Source of the DNA: Tetracentron sinense | Taxonomy: Eukaryota; Streptophyta; Magnoliopsida; Trochodendrales; Trochodendraceae | Direction of reading: 5' to 3' | Length of the DNA: 64,000 nucleotides | NCBI GenBank assembly: GCA_015143295.1 | Contig: CM026551.1 | Span: forward strand, 13,937,827 to 14,001,826 | In this document: one piece after another, positions 1 to 11,700 of the stretch | How positions within the stretch are numbered: position 1 is the stretch's first letter | How the letters are laid out: every line of letters begins with the position of its first letter | Notes under the pieces: generated by a model | The model's database searches: none | Seen by the model: only the letters and a program-made list of their open reading frames with translations | What the model was told of the DNA's origin: nothing | Translations under genes and position numbers: made by a program

Positions 1-3000
1 ATTAATGAGTGTCAAAGAGGACATGTGGTGAGCCTGGGAGGTGTGCGATACCACACAACGGATTGTGCAATGCATGCTATGACTGCTTCACTCATCGATT
101 TTAGTCCAACTTAATAGGTAATGTCTACAATTTTGATTGGTGTGTAATTAAATTTTATAGTTTTTTTTTTTGAGGTGTACAAGTAATTTTGTTATTTTAA
201 CAGTGTACAATGAGTAATTTTTACTACTGGAGTGCAATCATCAAAAAGTGGGGTACGCCTAACAACACCCTTATTAAATTGTAATATCTATCATCCTCAC
301 ATTTTCTAACTATTGGTCTACCTTCTCCCTAATCGCCTATAGATAGTAGATAAATTCACAAGACACTTAATTATCGAGCATGTAAGAGTTTGACATGTCT
401 TATGCACTTCAGTTAGTATGGCTCACCAGATGTTTTTTCTAAATGTTGAAGCATCTATAGTGGAAATCTTAAGAGGTTTGTTTTCACGGTTGTTATTGGG
501 AAGTTCTTGAGTTTGGGCGCAATATGGCATGAGTGCATTTTCAAGCACTATTTTGGGTAATTCGATGTTATTGATCTATCAGGTTCTAGTTATGACATTA
601 TTTATCTTTACACTTACAGGTCTCTACATGGAGCTTTAGTTGGGTATTGGTGCATTTTAGGCACTATTTTGGATACTCTATTTTGCTCATGGAGCAATGA
701 TCTGAAATAACATGAATTATTCTCATTGAAATTAATGAGATTCACGTTATCACCGATATTAAAAATAATAAAATAAAATTCAAAAAATTATTCTTGATAT
801 TCGTCTGGTGTCAAATTGTCAAGTGGTTTCCTATAAAAGTCTTTCATCCCTAAGATCTTTCTTAAAATAATGGGCCACCCTTAATCTTTCATTATATATA
901 TAGATTATATTGATTTACTTAGATTATAAGTAAATATATTAAATCTCTAATTAGTAAGTACTCTATTAGAAATTGAGTGTCTTGACATAGTATCTCTATC
1001 TAATTTTTATTTTGCATATTGTTATATTATGCAAACTAGTGATAGAGTTAAAGTTGGCCCCATTAGTAAAAAATTAATTAGATGGTTTTTCAAGTTAAAT
1101 AATAGGAAGATACTAATATTTTATCTTCTATGTAAACTTTTCTTTCTAATAATTATTTATTTAAATATAATTACTTAAATAACTTCTTTATTTATAAGAA
1201 ATATCATCATTTATAAAACCTTAAAGACACATTGAATTTTTAGATGAGATGAAATAATTTTTTTTTTTATAATAATGTAGAATTGCTTTCTAGAAGTTAT
1301 ATAATATAATAAGATAAAATTTTATATAATAGTAAAATTATGAATTTTTAAATGATTACATTGACTATTTCTTAATAGGATACATATAAAATATCTCACA
1401 AGATGATCAAACTATCATTATTTTTCTTCTATTTTATTTTTATTTGAATTATTTTTACTATCTATTTTTAATTTTCTAATCATACTGTCATGCTCATTTT
1501 TTGTTTATTCATTTTCTTTCACACCCCGTGCATTTGCACAGAGCTTTTGCCAGTAATAATATATGCTCGTTGGTCCCACGTGGCACCTCTCATAGCACAC
1601 TATTTGCTCTTCAACTTAACGACACATATCTGCTTACATGTTAGTTTCATTCAATTAAAATACACCACATCATCTACTTATTATTTATTTAATACTCATC
1701 AAATATATACTTAATGTTTATTAAAATGAGTATTAATTCTTTGCCTATAAACTTTTCTCAAGTTTTATTCATAATTAATATATTGTTTGCATACCAATAC
1801 GTTTAGTGGTGTCAATCCCAAAAGAAAAGAAAAAAAGTGCGTTTTCTCTCCCTAATTAATATATATATGTGATATATAACTAGCTCCCTCGTGCACTTCT
1901 CTTCTTCCACTTCGTCTCCTCCCACTTCAAGTGCTTTTGTCTCCTTTTTTAATTCCTCTCAAATGAGTGCAAAAGGTATTGTCGGCAATCCAAAGTAAAA
2001 AAGGAAACCTCCCTCTATTTGGACTCCTCTCATCCTATTCTCACATATTTGTCTTCTCCATGTGTTTATTTTTATTTTCCACTCCTTAGTTGCCGTCAAT
2101 TTCCTTCATACTTTTTATATTTCACCCATTTGATATTTCCAATTCGTGCCATCTCTCCTTCGTTTTCATCGTTCTATCTCATCTTCACGTTCAGAGGACC
2201 CGTCTCACTAGATGGAAGAAGAATAACGGTGCATCATAGTCAAAAGGTTGTATTTTTTTTTTAATAGTTATAATGCTTTTAACTAGACATATTTCTATTA
2301 GTTATTTCATATGATAACAGCTATGGATATGTAGAATTGTATCTATTATGAATAAAATCTGAAAAATTGTGACATTTTGTTAGCAAAATTTGATGTTCAC
2401 ACTTTTTCAAATGTTGTTTGGCCCTCAGTTCGTTTGTGATCTTAACTCACATTTCTTTTGTTCATTTTGAGCAAAAATACATAGCTTGCAGTTATTACCA
2501 TACAATCTTAATATCATTTTGGTTATGGTTATATTATCGTTAGTATGTATAATTAGTATCCACAATAGGTGGCATTAGCTTGAGGAGTTCTATGATTGAT
2601 TTGAATGACTTATATTAGACGAAATTGATAAAATAGTAGACGAGTGTAGTAGAAAATGGTTTTTTTCCCCGAATAGGAAATCCATTCAAATGTTTTGAAT
2701 GTATGCTTGAGCCATTTGTAGATATTTGCTGCTTAAAATTCGTTGAGTTGAATATTTTGGATGTGTTTGGTATGTGTTGCTTAAATGTTGGAAGCACAAG
2801 TGTATATATCTGTGCATGTCCTAACATTTGGCTAATTTGGATTTAGTTTTAATCATTTTGTGTCCATATACTAAAAAAAATTAACCGTTGTAAATAACCC
2901 TATCTATCTCTTGCTTATTTGAGTAATCGTTTCTTTAGTATAAAATTCAATTATTCAATGCTAACTATATTCCCCCTATCATATCAATTATTTGTAACCG

Positions 3001-3372
3001 ACCGATTTTATTCTTTTAGGTGTAAGACTGATGGGGAAGATTCAACTTTAGGCATCGGGTGTAATAGGGGATGAGTTGAGACTAAGCAACTAAGACCTAC
3101 CTTGCAAAAAGGTAACTTTTATTTTGGTTATGCCAACATACCTAAAATGATCGTGTAATGTGCAATGAAATATTGTTTTAACAACCAACAACTTGTGGAT
3201 ACCTACAAATAAAACGTCTCTAAATCGATATTAAGAACGATCTATAATTTTTTTCATTTATGGAATTTTATGTGATATTGAAGTTCAAATAAATAAATCA
3301 TATTATGTTTTTAACTCAAACCTATCTTTTCTTTTCTCGTGCATTGCATGGGGCATTTGCTATTATAAAATA
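1..3372. other. AT-rich intergenic region without a recognised gene
   Basis: No ORF here looks like a protein family; the longest (around 1490-1714 and 2019-2264) are AT- or TC-rich and low in complexity. Two stretches resemble degenerate Helitron 3' ends: about 1512-1550 (GTGCA/TGCAC hairpin after ACACCCC) and about 3333-3366 (hairpin around GTGCATTGCA followed by GGGGCATTTGCTATT, where an intact end would have CTAG). Whole Helitrons could not be bounded. The rest shows no structure I can name. Confidence 0.5.
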
Positions 3373-3659
3373 CTAGCGGGTGGCACGTGCAATGCACGTG
3401 AGAGAGAGGGGAAGGAGTTAACCACAGTTAATAGGAGTTAAAAGGGACACGTGTTAACCCACAGGCGTGGGCGTGATTGAACTCTCCCCGAGTTCAATCA
3501 CGATTGGCTGTGATTCTATTCTTTAAATAGATAGATGAGCAAGGGGTAGTTCGGGAATTAAAATAAAATATTAAATCAAAGTTTTATTTTATATGAGGGT
3601 AGATCAGGAATTTCAGAAAAATCAGGCTACGCCTGGCTCTCGCATTATAATAGTAAAGA
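3373..3659 (-). mobile_element. Short non-autonomous Helitron, 287 bp
   Basis: Read on the minus strand the element starts TCTTTACTATTATAATG and ends in a CACGTGCA/TGCACGTG hairpin, then CCACCCGCTAG. It lies between A and T. These are the three Helitron hallmarks (5' TC, 3' hairpin plus CTRR, A/T insertion site without duplication). There is no coding capacity. It sits a few bases beyond a degenerate Helitron 3' end on the other strand (about 3333-3366). It contains a TTAACCACAGTTAA-type motif that recurs near 4350, 13265 and (inverted) 36500. Confidence 0.7.
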
Positions 3660-4500
3660 TACTAGTTAGGTGTGCACGCACTTGTGTAGATTCTCTAGTT
3701 TATTATAATATAAATATTATATTTATTATAATAACACAATAATTACATAGAAACTTGAGGGACATTTTGAAAACAAAATAAACTCGAGGGATAATCTAGG
3801 TATATAAACTTGACTTAGGGGCGCTTTGGGAATCAAAAAAAATTTAGGGTTATTTTGGGAAAAAAATTAAAGTGCCTTATGGGTATGAAAACTTAACTTG
3901 AGAGACATTTCAAAAATGAAGAAAATAATATAGGATTTGAGAAATAAAACTCGAGGGCCATGTTGGAAACAAACAAAAAACAAGGGCATTTTGATTATAA
4001 AATCTTTGTTTAAATATAATAATCTTTTATAATATAGTATTGATATTACATACACTTAGTAAATCAAGCTTGATCCTATCCAAGCTTGACTTGAATAAAG
4101 TTTGAGCTCAAAGGGAGCTCGAGCTTCACTAAGCTTGCTCATGCCTATATAATTTGAGCTCGAATCAAGCATAAGCTAAGCTTAAACTTAGGCCAAACTC
4201 AGCTCAACTCAACTCAATACACTCCTATCATTATGTGTAATATGTGTCCATTTTAATTCATATTACCCGTGGTTAAGATTTTTCTAACCCTCATAGTTCA
4301 AAATTATACCATTGGTTTTAAGAAAAATATTAATTCCAAATTAGAGATTCTTAACCACAGTTAATAAGAGTTAAATTATCATACCCTTCGGTGCGATTGA
4401 AATCATGAGAGTTCAATCTCAATTGATTGTAATCTCAGCTGCTACTGCAACAAGTCCAGATCCAATCCAATTGTGAGAGTTCAATTGCACTCTCAAACCT
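3660..4500. repeat. Degenerate repeat region upstream of ARAD1-like
   Basis: From about 3745 to 3990 a phrase like ACTTGAGGGACATTTTG recurs four or five times in decayed form, a loose tandem pattern. From about 4085 to 4215 palindromic GAGCTC/AAGCTTGAGC words recur in both orientations, as at 45735-45795, suggesting a short terminal-repeat element whose ends I could not place. No gene is seen. Confidence 0.4.
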
Positions 4501-4776
4501 TTTAATTTCCTTTTTTTTTTCACTATGATAAGCAAGTTTTAACTTTTAACCCTTAAAATAAATATTTTTTCAATATTCTTTATTTTAAAATCAAGATTAG
4601 ATTGGACACGCGTTGACAAATGGATGAGATTGAATTATCGTTCAATCGACGATAGACTGTGCCATCTAGATTGATTACCATTGTCTCAACTCTCACGGGT
4701 TCGATAATTGCTCTTCGACGGGGAAACGTCGAAACGAGTTGCTTGTCGGTCGAGCAAGCACTGAAAATCCAGGAGA

Positions 4777-4791
4777 TTTTAATATAATTAC
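4777..4791 (+). promoter_or_regulatory. Possible TATA-like box of ARAD1-like
   Basis: A TTTTAATATAATTAC stretch lies in an otherwise mixed-composition sequence about 100 bp before the first in-frame ATG (4878) and about 180 bp before the preferred ATG (4965). Position and composition suit a plant TATA box, but such words are common in AT-rich DNA, and no transcription start can be read. Confidence 0.25.
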
Positions 4792-4964
4792 GAATTTGCC
4801 ACCTCGCCTGTCGGAATCCGGCGACTATGTCTTCTCTGCGCACGTTATAACCGTGCGCCACCTATCACGGCCAAAGCATGAGTGAGCGAACGAAATCCAG
4901 AAACCCCAAATCACACTCTTCTCCTTCCTCTCTTCACTTTAATGGCGGAACCCTAACTGCAAAA

Positions 4965-5783
4965 ATGGCGCGAAAATCCTTCCTGAAACCCACTCTCGCA
5001 ACCATTCTCATCATTCTAGCCTGCTACGCCTTCTTCAACACCTTCCTCTCACCCATAGACCCTAATTCTTCAAATCTCGAATCGAGTCTCTCATTCGATT
5101 CAACCAAATCCTTGTCTCTGGCGAGCACCGTCTCTGATATTCGCGATTATCCGGCGAATTTGCCGCCGGTCAAGGTTTATCTCTACGATCTCCCGCGAAA
5201 ATTCACTTATGGCGTGATCGAAAGCTATTTGATGGCTCGTGATTCTCTGAAATCTCCGGTCAAAGATGTGTCGACGTTGAAATACCCGGGGAATCAGCAC
5301 TCTGCAGAGTGGTGGTTGTTCTTGGATTTAATTCGAAAGGAGCGACACGGTTCACAGGTCGTTAGGGTTTTAGATCCCGCGGAGGCAGAATTGTTTTACG
5401 TTCCTTTTTTTTCGTCGTTGAGTTTGGTTGTGAATCCAATTCGACCGGGTAGTGTAGTTGGGAACGGAGCAATTTACAGTGACGAAGAGATGCAGGAGAG
5501 CTTGATGGAGTGGTTGGAAAAACAGGCTTATTGGAAGAGGAATTCTGGGCGGGATCATGTTTTTATATGTCAGGATCCAAATGCGCTTTATAAGGTTATC
5601 GATCAGGTGAAGAATGGGGTACTGCTTGTTTCGGATTTCGGGAGGTTGCGGGATGATCAGGCGTCATTGGTGAAGGATGTAATTCTGCCATACTCACATC
5701 GGATTAATCCATTCAATGGAGAGGTCGGAGTCGAAGGAAGGAAGTCGTTGCTGTTCTTCATGGGTAATCGGTACCGAAAAGAG
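4965..5783 (+). CDS. ARAD1: ARAD1-like exon 1
   Basis: Encodes the cytosolic tail, membrane anchor, stem and the first half of the exostosin domain (273 codons). It ends MGNRYRKE with a GTAACT donor; reading on only gives a short unrelated tail and a stop in the intron. The upstream ATG at 4878 is in the same frame. Confidence 0.93.
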
Positions 5784-8700
5784 GTAACTCTCTCTCTATA
5801 TCTACTATGTTCTTTACTGGGTCTGTTTGTGACAAGAAGGAAGGTTTGTTTATTTTGGTTTTGCTGTTGAATTTTAAACTTTACATCTTAACCATTTAGT
5901 TGCTCTTAGTTTAACCCGGGCTTAAAGTAAACCTTACTAAAAGAAAAAATTATGGTGTTGGGGAAGTGGCTTATGCGGAGGATCTGGCTAGGGTATTGGG
6001 TTGTAAAATTGGCACCTTCCCTTCTTATTTGGGTATGCCTTTTGGGGCTGGTTTCAGGAATCATATTATCTTTAAGGTTGGGAGAGGGCGTGAAGCTAGG
6101 TTATGGGAGAATGTGTGGTCTGGGCAAAACACCTTGAAAAGAGACTTTGGTAATCCTTACTCTATTATGTTCAATGAAAGGCGTATGGTGAGCTCCTGAA
6201 TTGATCTTAGATATAATATCTTGGTTTGGAGTTCTTGGATGAGGAGGGGGTTTAATGATTTGGAAGTAGTGGACTTTTGACCTGTCTGAACTCGATTATG
6301 CCCGACACATTTGTTAGAGATTAACAGCTTTGCGATTGAACGGACTGCTTGGCTATAAAAGATTTCTATCAATCTTTGAATGTTTGTTCAGGCCCCTCCT
6401 TCCCTTTCAGAGCTCTATGGAATGCAGGTATTCCCTCTAAGGTTGCATTCTTCATTTGGAACGATACTTTGGTTAAAATTCTTACTATAGATCATTTAAA
6501 AAGTAAGTTAGAAATTGAAAAATAGGTGCTTTATGTGCTTGATTGAGGAAGAGATTGTAGATCATCTCTGCTTCATTGTCCTGTCAGATGGTTTTGGAAT
6601 CAAGTTCTATCTCATTCGGGGATGCAACGAGTGTTCTGGATCAGCTTTAGGGACTTCATTCCAGCTGGTCACATATGTGAGGTGAGAATATCTCTATGAC
6701 TCTATGCATGTCTTGTGGAGTCTGATCCTAGGTGCTATTTGTTGGTGCATTTGTGAGGATACAAATAAGTTGGTCTTCGAGAATTCATCCTCCTTTCATG
6801 TTGCTATTTAGACACTATTTTGAAACTCTTAACTTCTTGGTGTTCGATTAGGAAAGACCTTGTTGATCTAGACCTGGTCTCATTTCTAGCTTTTGAGTAG
6901 GGGATGGGTTGTACTTGGGGTGTTTGTAGTTTGGATGTTTCTTTTCTTTTCTTTCTCTTTCCTCTTGTTTGAGTTCACCACTCAGTGAACATTTGCGCAT
7001 CCCTCCTTTTCTTAATGCTTATGGAATGTCTACTTACCGACAAATTAGACACCTATAGAAACGTCTGAGCTGACTGCAATGGGGGCAAGCTTTGTTCTAA
7101 AATAAAGAACGACTTCATTTTATTTTTACTTTTACTTTTATATTTGAATTGTTCGAAGTTTCTCTTGTACTAAATTTTCTGCTTGAAGGTTTAATTTTTC
7201 ATTGAATTTGAGATTAAATATTGTCTCTGTATCTAGCAACTTGGGAAGGAGCTTAATTTTATCTTCGGGTCTTTGCCATTCAGGCCCCTGAGCTCCCAAA
7301 CCAGAAGCCTGCAAGTATAAAGGGAAAAAAAGAAGGAACTTATTTGATCATTTATTTCCTCTTTATTTGGTTATAAGGAAAACACCGCTTGGTTGGAAAA
7401 TACAAAAAGCCAAAACGATGCATGTGAAGTTTCTACTGACAAATTATAGAAATATCTGAACTGACCTTGAAGGAGGCAGGTTAAAAGTAGAAATCAAGAA
7501 TAAATTATTTATAATTGTTTGAACATTTTCTATTTACCAGTTAATTTGGTTTGTAAAGGTAAGATTAGAATGTGACTTCCTTATATAGCCTTTTAGAAGG
7601 GACTCTTGATGGCATATTGGGTTCATTTTCATTCAACCCATGAGCTCCCAAACTAGAAGTCTTCAATTGTTCTTTGTTTTTTAACCAAAAGAAATAGCCC
7701 AAACAATTCCATTGGCTGCATGACGATCCTGTAAAAGTTAATTTATTTTCCTTTTTCGAAGTTTCAAGATTTATGATGTTTAATCGAATCCCTCAGTAGA
7801 CCTCTATGGTAATTTTGCCCGTGCCTCTCCATTATGTCCTTATTACTAAGAGGGAGGAAGGAAATTTTCTAGTTATGCATTTATGGCCTACTTGATCCAA
7901 ATTGCAGTTCTGAAAGAAGCATGTCCAAATTGTTTAGGTTTATATATATATATATACTGGTCATGAGTTTATATTCAAAAAGTAAACTCTATTTGTAATC
8001 GAACTTAAAAGACACTGATTTTTTTGTCTGCATTTCTATTGAAGTTTAGGTTTCAATCTAAACCAAAGCATGACATATGTTTGAGCATAAAACTCGAAAT
8101 GTTCGAGATTCATCCCACTAATGAGTAATGACACTTTAATAAGAAATAAGATAAGAAGATGATATTTGGAAGTCATTTCCCCTTATCCCCTGAAAAACAA
8201 TATCGTAGATAGTCATTCTCTGTGCAGTCTATGCTTTCCTTGTTTGTATCTTCTTTTTCCTCTCTTACAGATTTGCTAGCCAATCACCCGATAATCTTTG
8301 TGTGTTCCAAACTATCTGTTTATTGACACCAAGCTCAGCATTCGACTCTTATACCTCGCCAAACTATCTGTTTATCACTTTATTGACACCAAGCCCGGGG
8401 TTTGACTTTTATTCGTCATCTTATCCTTTCTTTTTTTCACCCCCGTGCGTCCAAGGCTGCCGGGCTCAGAATAACTACTTATTTGTTACCATCTAGTTGT
8501 AGCTTTCACCAATGTTCCTGTGCATGCCAACATCCATGCCTAGTCTCACATGTAGACTTCTTTCAATCGAGGGGCAGTGGCTTAGTTTAACAGTCAGTGG
8601 GTGGAGTTTATTTTCTAAAGAAGAAATAAATGAACCATTCCTTTTAATACTTACAATTAAAGCTGTGGCACGTTATATTGAGATGTGGTTAACCACGCGC

Positions 8701-11700
8701 GTGTGTGTGAGAGTTCTAGTTTTAGGAATGCTGTTAAAAATTATCATTTTTCATGATCATATGTTCTTTTTGTTTTCTATTTGAATGCATCTATGAATGG
8801 GTTACATGGAAGTAATCTCTGTGCGGTTTAGTCTTTACAGTAAGTATTGTGGCCTTATTGGCAGCGCTTAGATTTATCAATGTGATATAACTTTGACATG
8901 GTAACATGGAAATAATCTCTGAATTGCTGTTAACCATGAGTATTATGGGTATATTATCTTTCTCTTTCTCTATGCAGATATATATACAAGCTGATGAGTA
9001 CTTTCTTGTAGGGGGGTAAAGTTCGTGACTTGCTTTTCCAAGTACTCGAGGATCAAAAAGACGTCATAATAAAACATGGAACACAGTCCAGAGAGAGTCG
9101 ACGAATGGCCACACAAGGAATGCATTCATCCAAGTTCTGTTTACATCCTGCCGGAGATACACCTTCTGCTTGCCGGCTCTTTGATGCTATAGTGAGCCTG
9201 TGTGTTCCGGTGATAGTCAGTGACCATATTGAGTTGCCTTTTGAGGATGTCATAGACTACGGAAAAATTGCGATATTTGTAGATTCCACCTCAGCTGTAA
9301 AGCGAGGATATTTGTCTAAAATGTTGAGGGCAGTAAGCACAGAGAGGATTCTGGAATACCAGCAGGAGCTTAAAGTGGTATGTACAGTGTCCCATATTCT
9401 TTCTCCAAATTTTTGTATGCGTTTAATTCGTCAAGTTCCTTATATACCAGATTTATGTAACATAGCCAAGAGGTCAGACCCACACTCTTTAAAATATGTA
9501 TATATCTGACCATATACAATATAATGAAATAGTTACTTGGGTAAAATGATAACTATAGGCATAAGCGTAAGAGATTTGAACATATAATAAGATAAAACTG
9601 AGTGTAGGCGCCTCCTTAGGCAGGCGTTTTTGCACCATTGTCTCATTTCCTCTTAAATGTAAGTCCTTTTAACAGCTTATTTACATATAAATATCATTTA
9701 AGTAAATGATCATTTACTTAAGATATTTATATGTAAATAAGGTTATGCCTCCCATTTGAATTCAATAAAAAATATCCTAGATCGAAATTCTTGGAGAATA
9801 AAAAGTGAACTTTCCAGATCATGAACAAAATCCGCTTTCTAGCGCATTTTTCAAAATTTCAACTTTCAAATGCTAAGATATTTCCCAAATTTTAAAATTT
9901 CATAAATTCACACCATATCAAAACATTACTAAAACCCAAAAGTCCGGTGAAAAAAGTCTTATATTTTTGTCTTCAAAAATATTTTCATCTACAAAGTCAA
10001 AATATCAACAAACTGTTCTGCAACAAAAGACTTACATTCAAGCTTTACAACATTAAATGTTAATTTACTTAGATTATTATTAACCCTATAAGAGGTTTGA
10101 ATTGTTATGAGTATATATTAATATTATATATGTGTATATTTAATATATATAATTTAATTATTGTTATCACGTAGGCAACACCTCGCTTAGCCAGGCCTAA
10201 TCGCCTAGACGTCTTGACTACATTGATAAAAATATATGTAAGTAAAAATAATATACGACACAAGAAGTAATACAGAGAATCCTTTCTCTCTCAAAAAATG
10301 AGAGTTCTTCTTTGATCTCAACGAATACATCAATATTGTAATCCCGAAAATATGGCAGCCTTTGGGTCTTATACCACTTGTAAGTTTACTTATATCTCTC
10401 TTAGCGAAAGGCTAAAAATACCATATAAGTTCAATAATGTCTAAACCAACCTTAATTTGTCCGGAAATAAAATAAACACAATAAAGGTTTTTTTTGGAAG
10501 GTAGACACAATAAAGGTTGGGGCCCAATTATCAATCCCGAGACCCAAATAGCACCATACAATGCTCATATTGATCCAAGGGTGCATCATCCTCCCTGGGT
10601 TGGGAGAAACATGACTCCATGACTTTTGCTGCATTTCACTTTCTCCAATCCAAGTGTTCTTTGAATGAGGTGGTTTGCCTTTCCATTTCACTAAAAACTG
10701 ACAATGTTTTTTGGGCCTAGTACTCAATTTTTTAGTTGCGACTATTTGCTCTATCTCGTCTTCCTTCCTGATTGGAAATTTTGGTGCTAGCGAAGGTGGT
10801 ATGTTGGAGCATCTCCTTGACAATGTTTTTTTGCGTCGAGTACTCAATTGTTTAGTTGGCACCATATGCTTGATCTCGTCTTCCTTCCTAGTTGGAAATT
10901 TTGGTGCTATCAGAGGTGGTATTAGTGATGGAGCATCTCCTTGATTTGCATATGTTAGACACATTAAAAGATAGGAGATATGTTACACTCATCGGGGAGC
11001 TGAATGGTCCATATTTCTTCTTCTTTAATTTCCCATATGTGCCTATAGAAAATGCTTACACCTGACATAAATTATGACCAAGTCTCCTTCTTGGAACACC
11101 CATTTTCGGTGGCTCTCATAAGCACCAGCCTCTTGAAATAGTGATTTATGGAAGATTAGGGTTTTCAGGGTTTGAAGAGAGAAGAAAGAAGGAGAAGAAT
11201 AGGAGTGTGTTTTCTCTTTACACTTTCAAGACTTTTTAATTCTTAAAATAACAATGTGTTTTTGACAATATTGCCCTTACACATTAACATAATATATAAG
11301 ACCAAAATATCAGGGAAGATACATATCATTTTCTCAACACTCCCCTCAAGTTAGAGCATAGATATTTGATATGTCCAACTTGCACAATTTCTCAGATAAT
11401 CAAACTTTAGTACTAGCTTTAGTAAGAATGTCTGCTAACTTTGTAAGCTAGAATCTGTCAATTTCTCTTATACATTTCCACACTTCAATTGGAATTTCAT
11501 TTGGTCCCATCGTCCCAAGGCTTTTCATATCTTCATCCCAGTTAGAGCTTCTTTTATTCTAATACTTAATTCTACAAAATAACAATGGCCTCTACTTTCC
11601 ATTAATCTCTACCTAGCCTTAGGTGTCGTGTGTAGTCTTCATTAAAAACTTTCAAATATATATTCTCCGTCTTTCCTTTATCTCTTTATCCTTCACGAGT

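Noticed and set aside
4580..4861. 93-codon open frame on the minus strand just upstream of ARAD1-like
   Set aside because: No family likeness. It lies in the presumed promoter and 5' UTR of a well-supported gene and begins only 16 bp from it; probably chance.
8302..8784. Overlapping plus-strand frames in ARAD1 intron 1
   Set aside because: They derive partly from a local tandem duplication and have no protein-like pattern or splice support.
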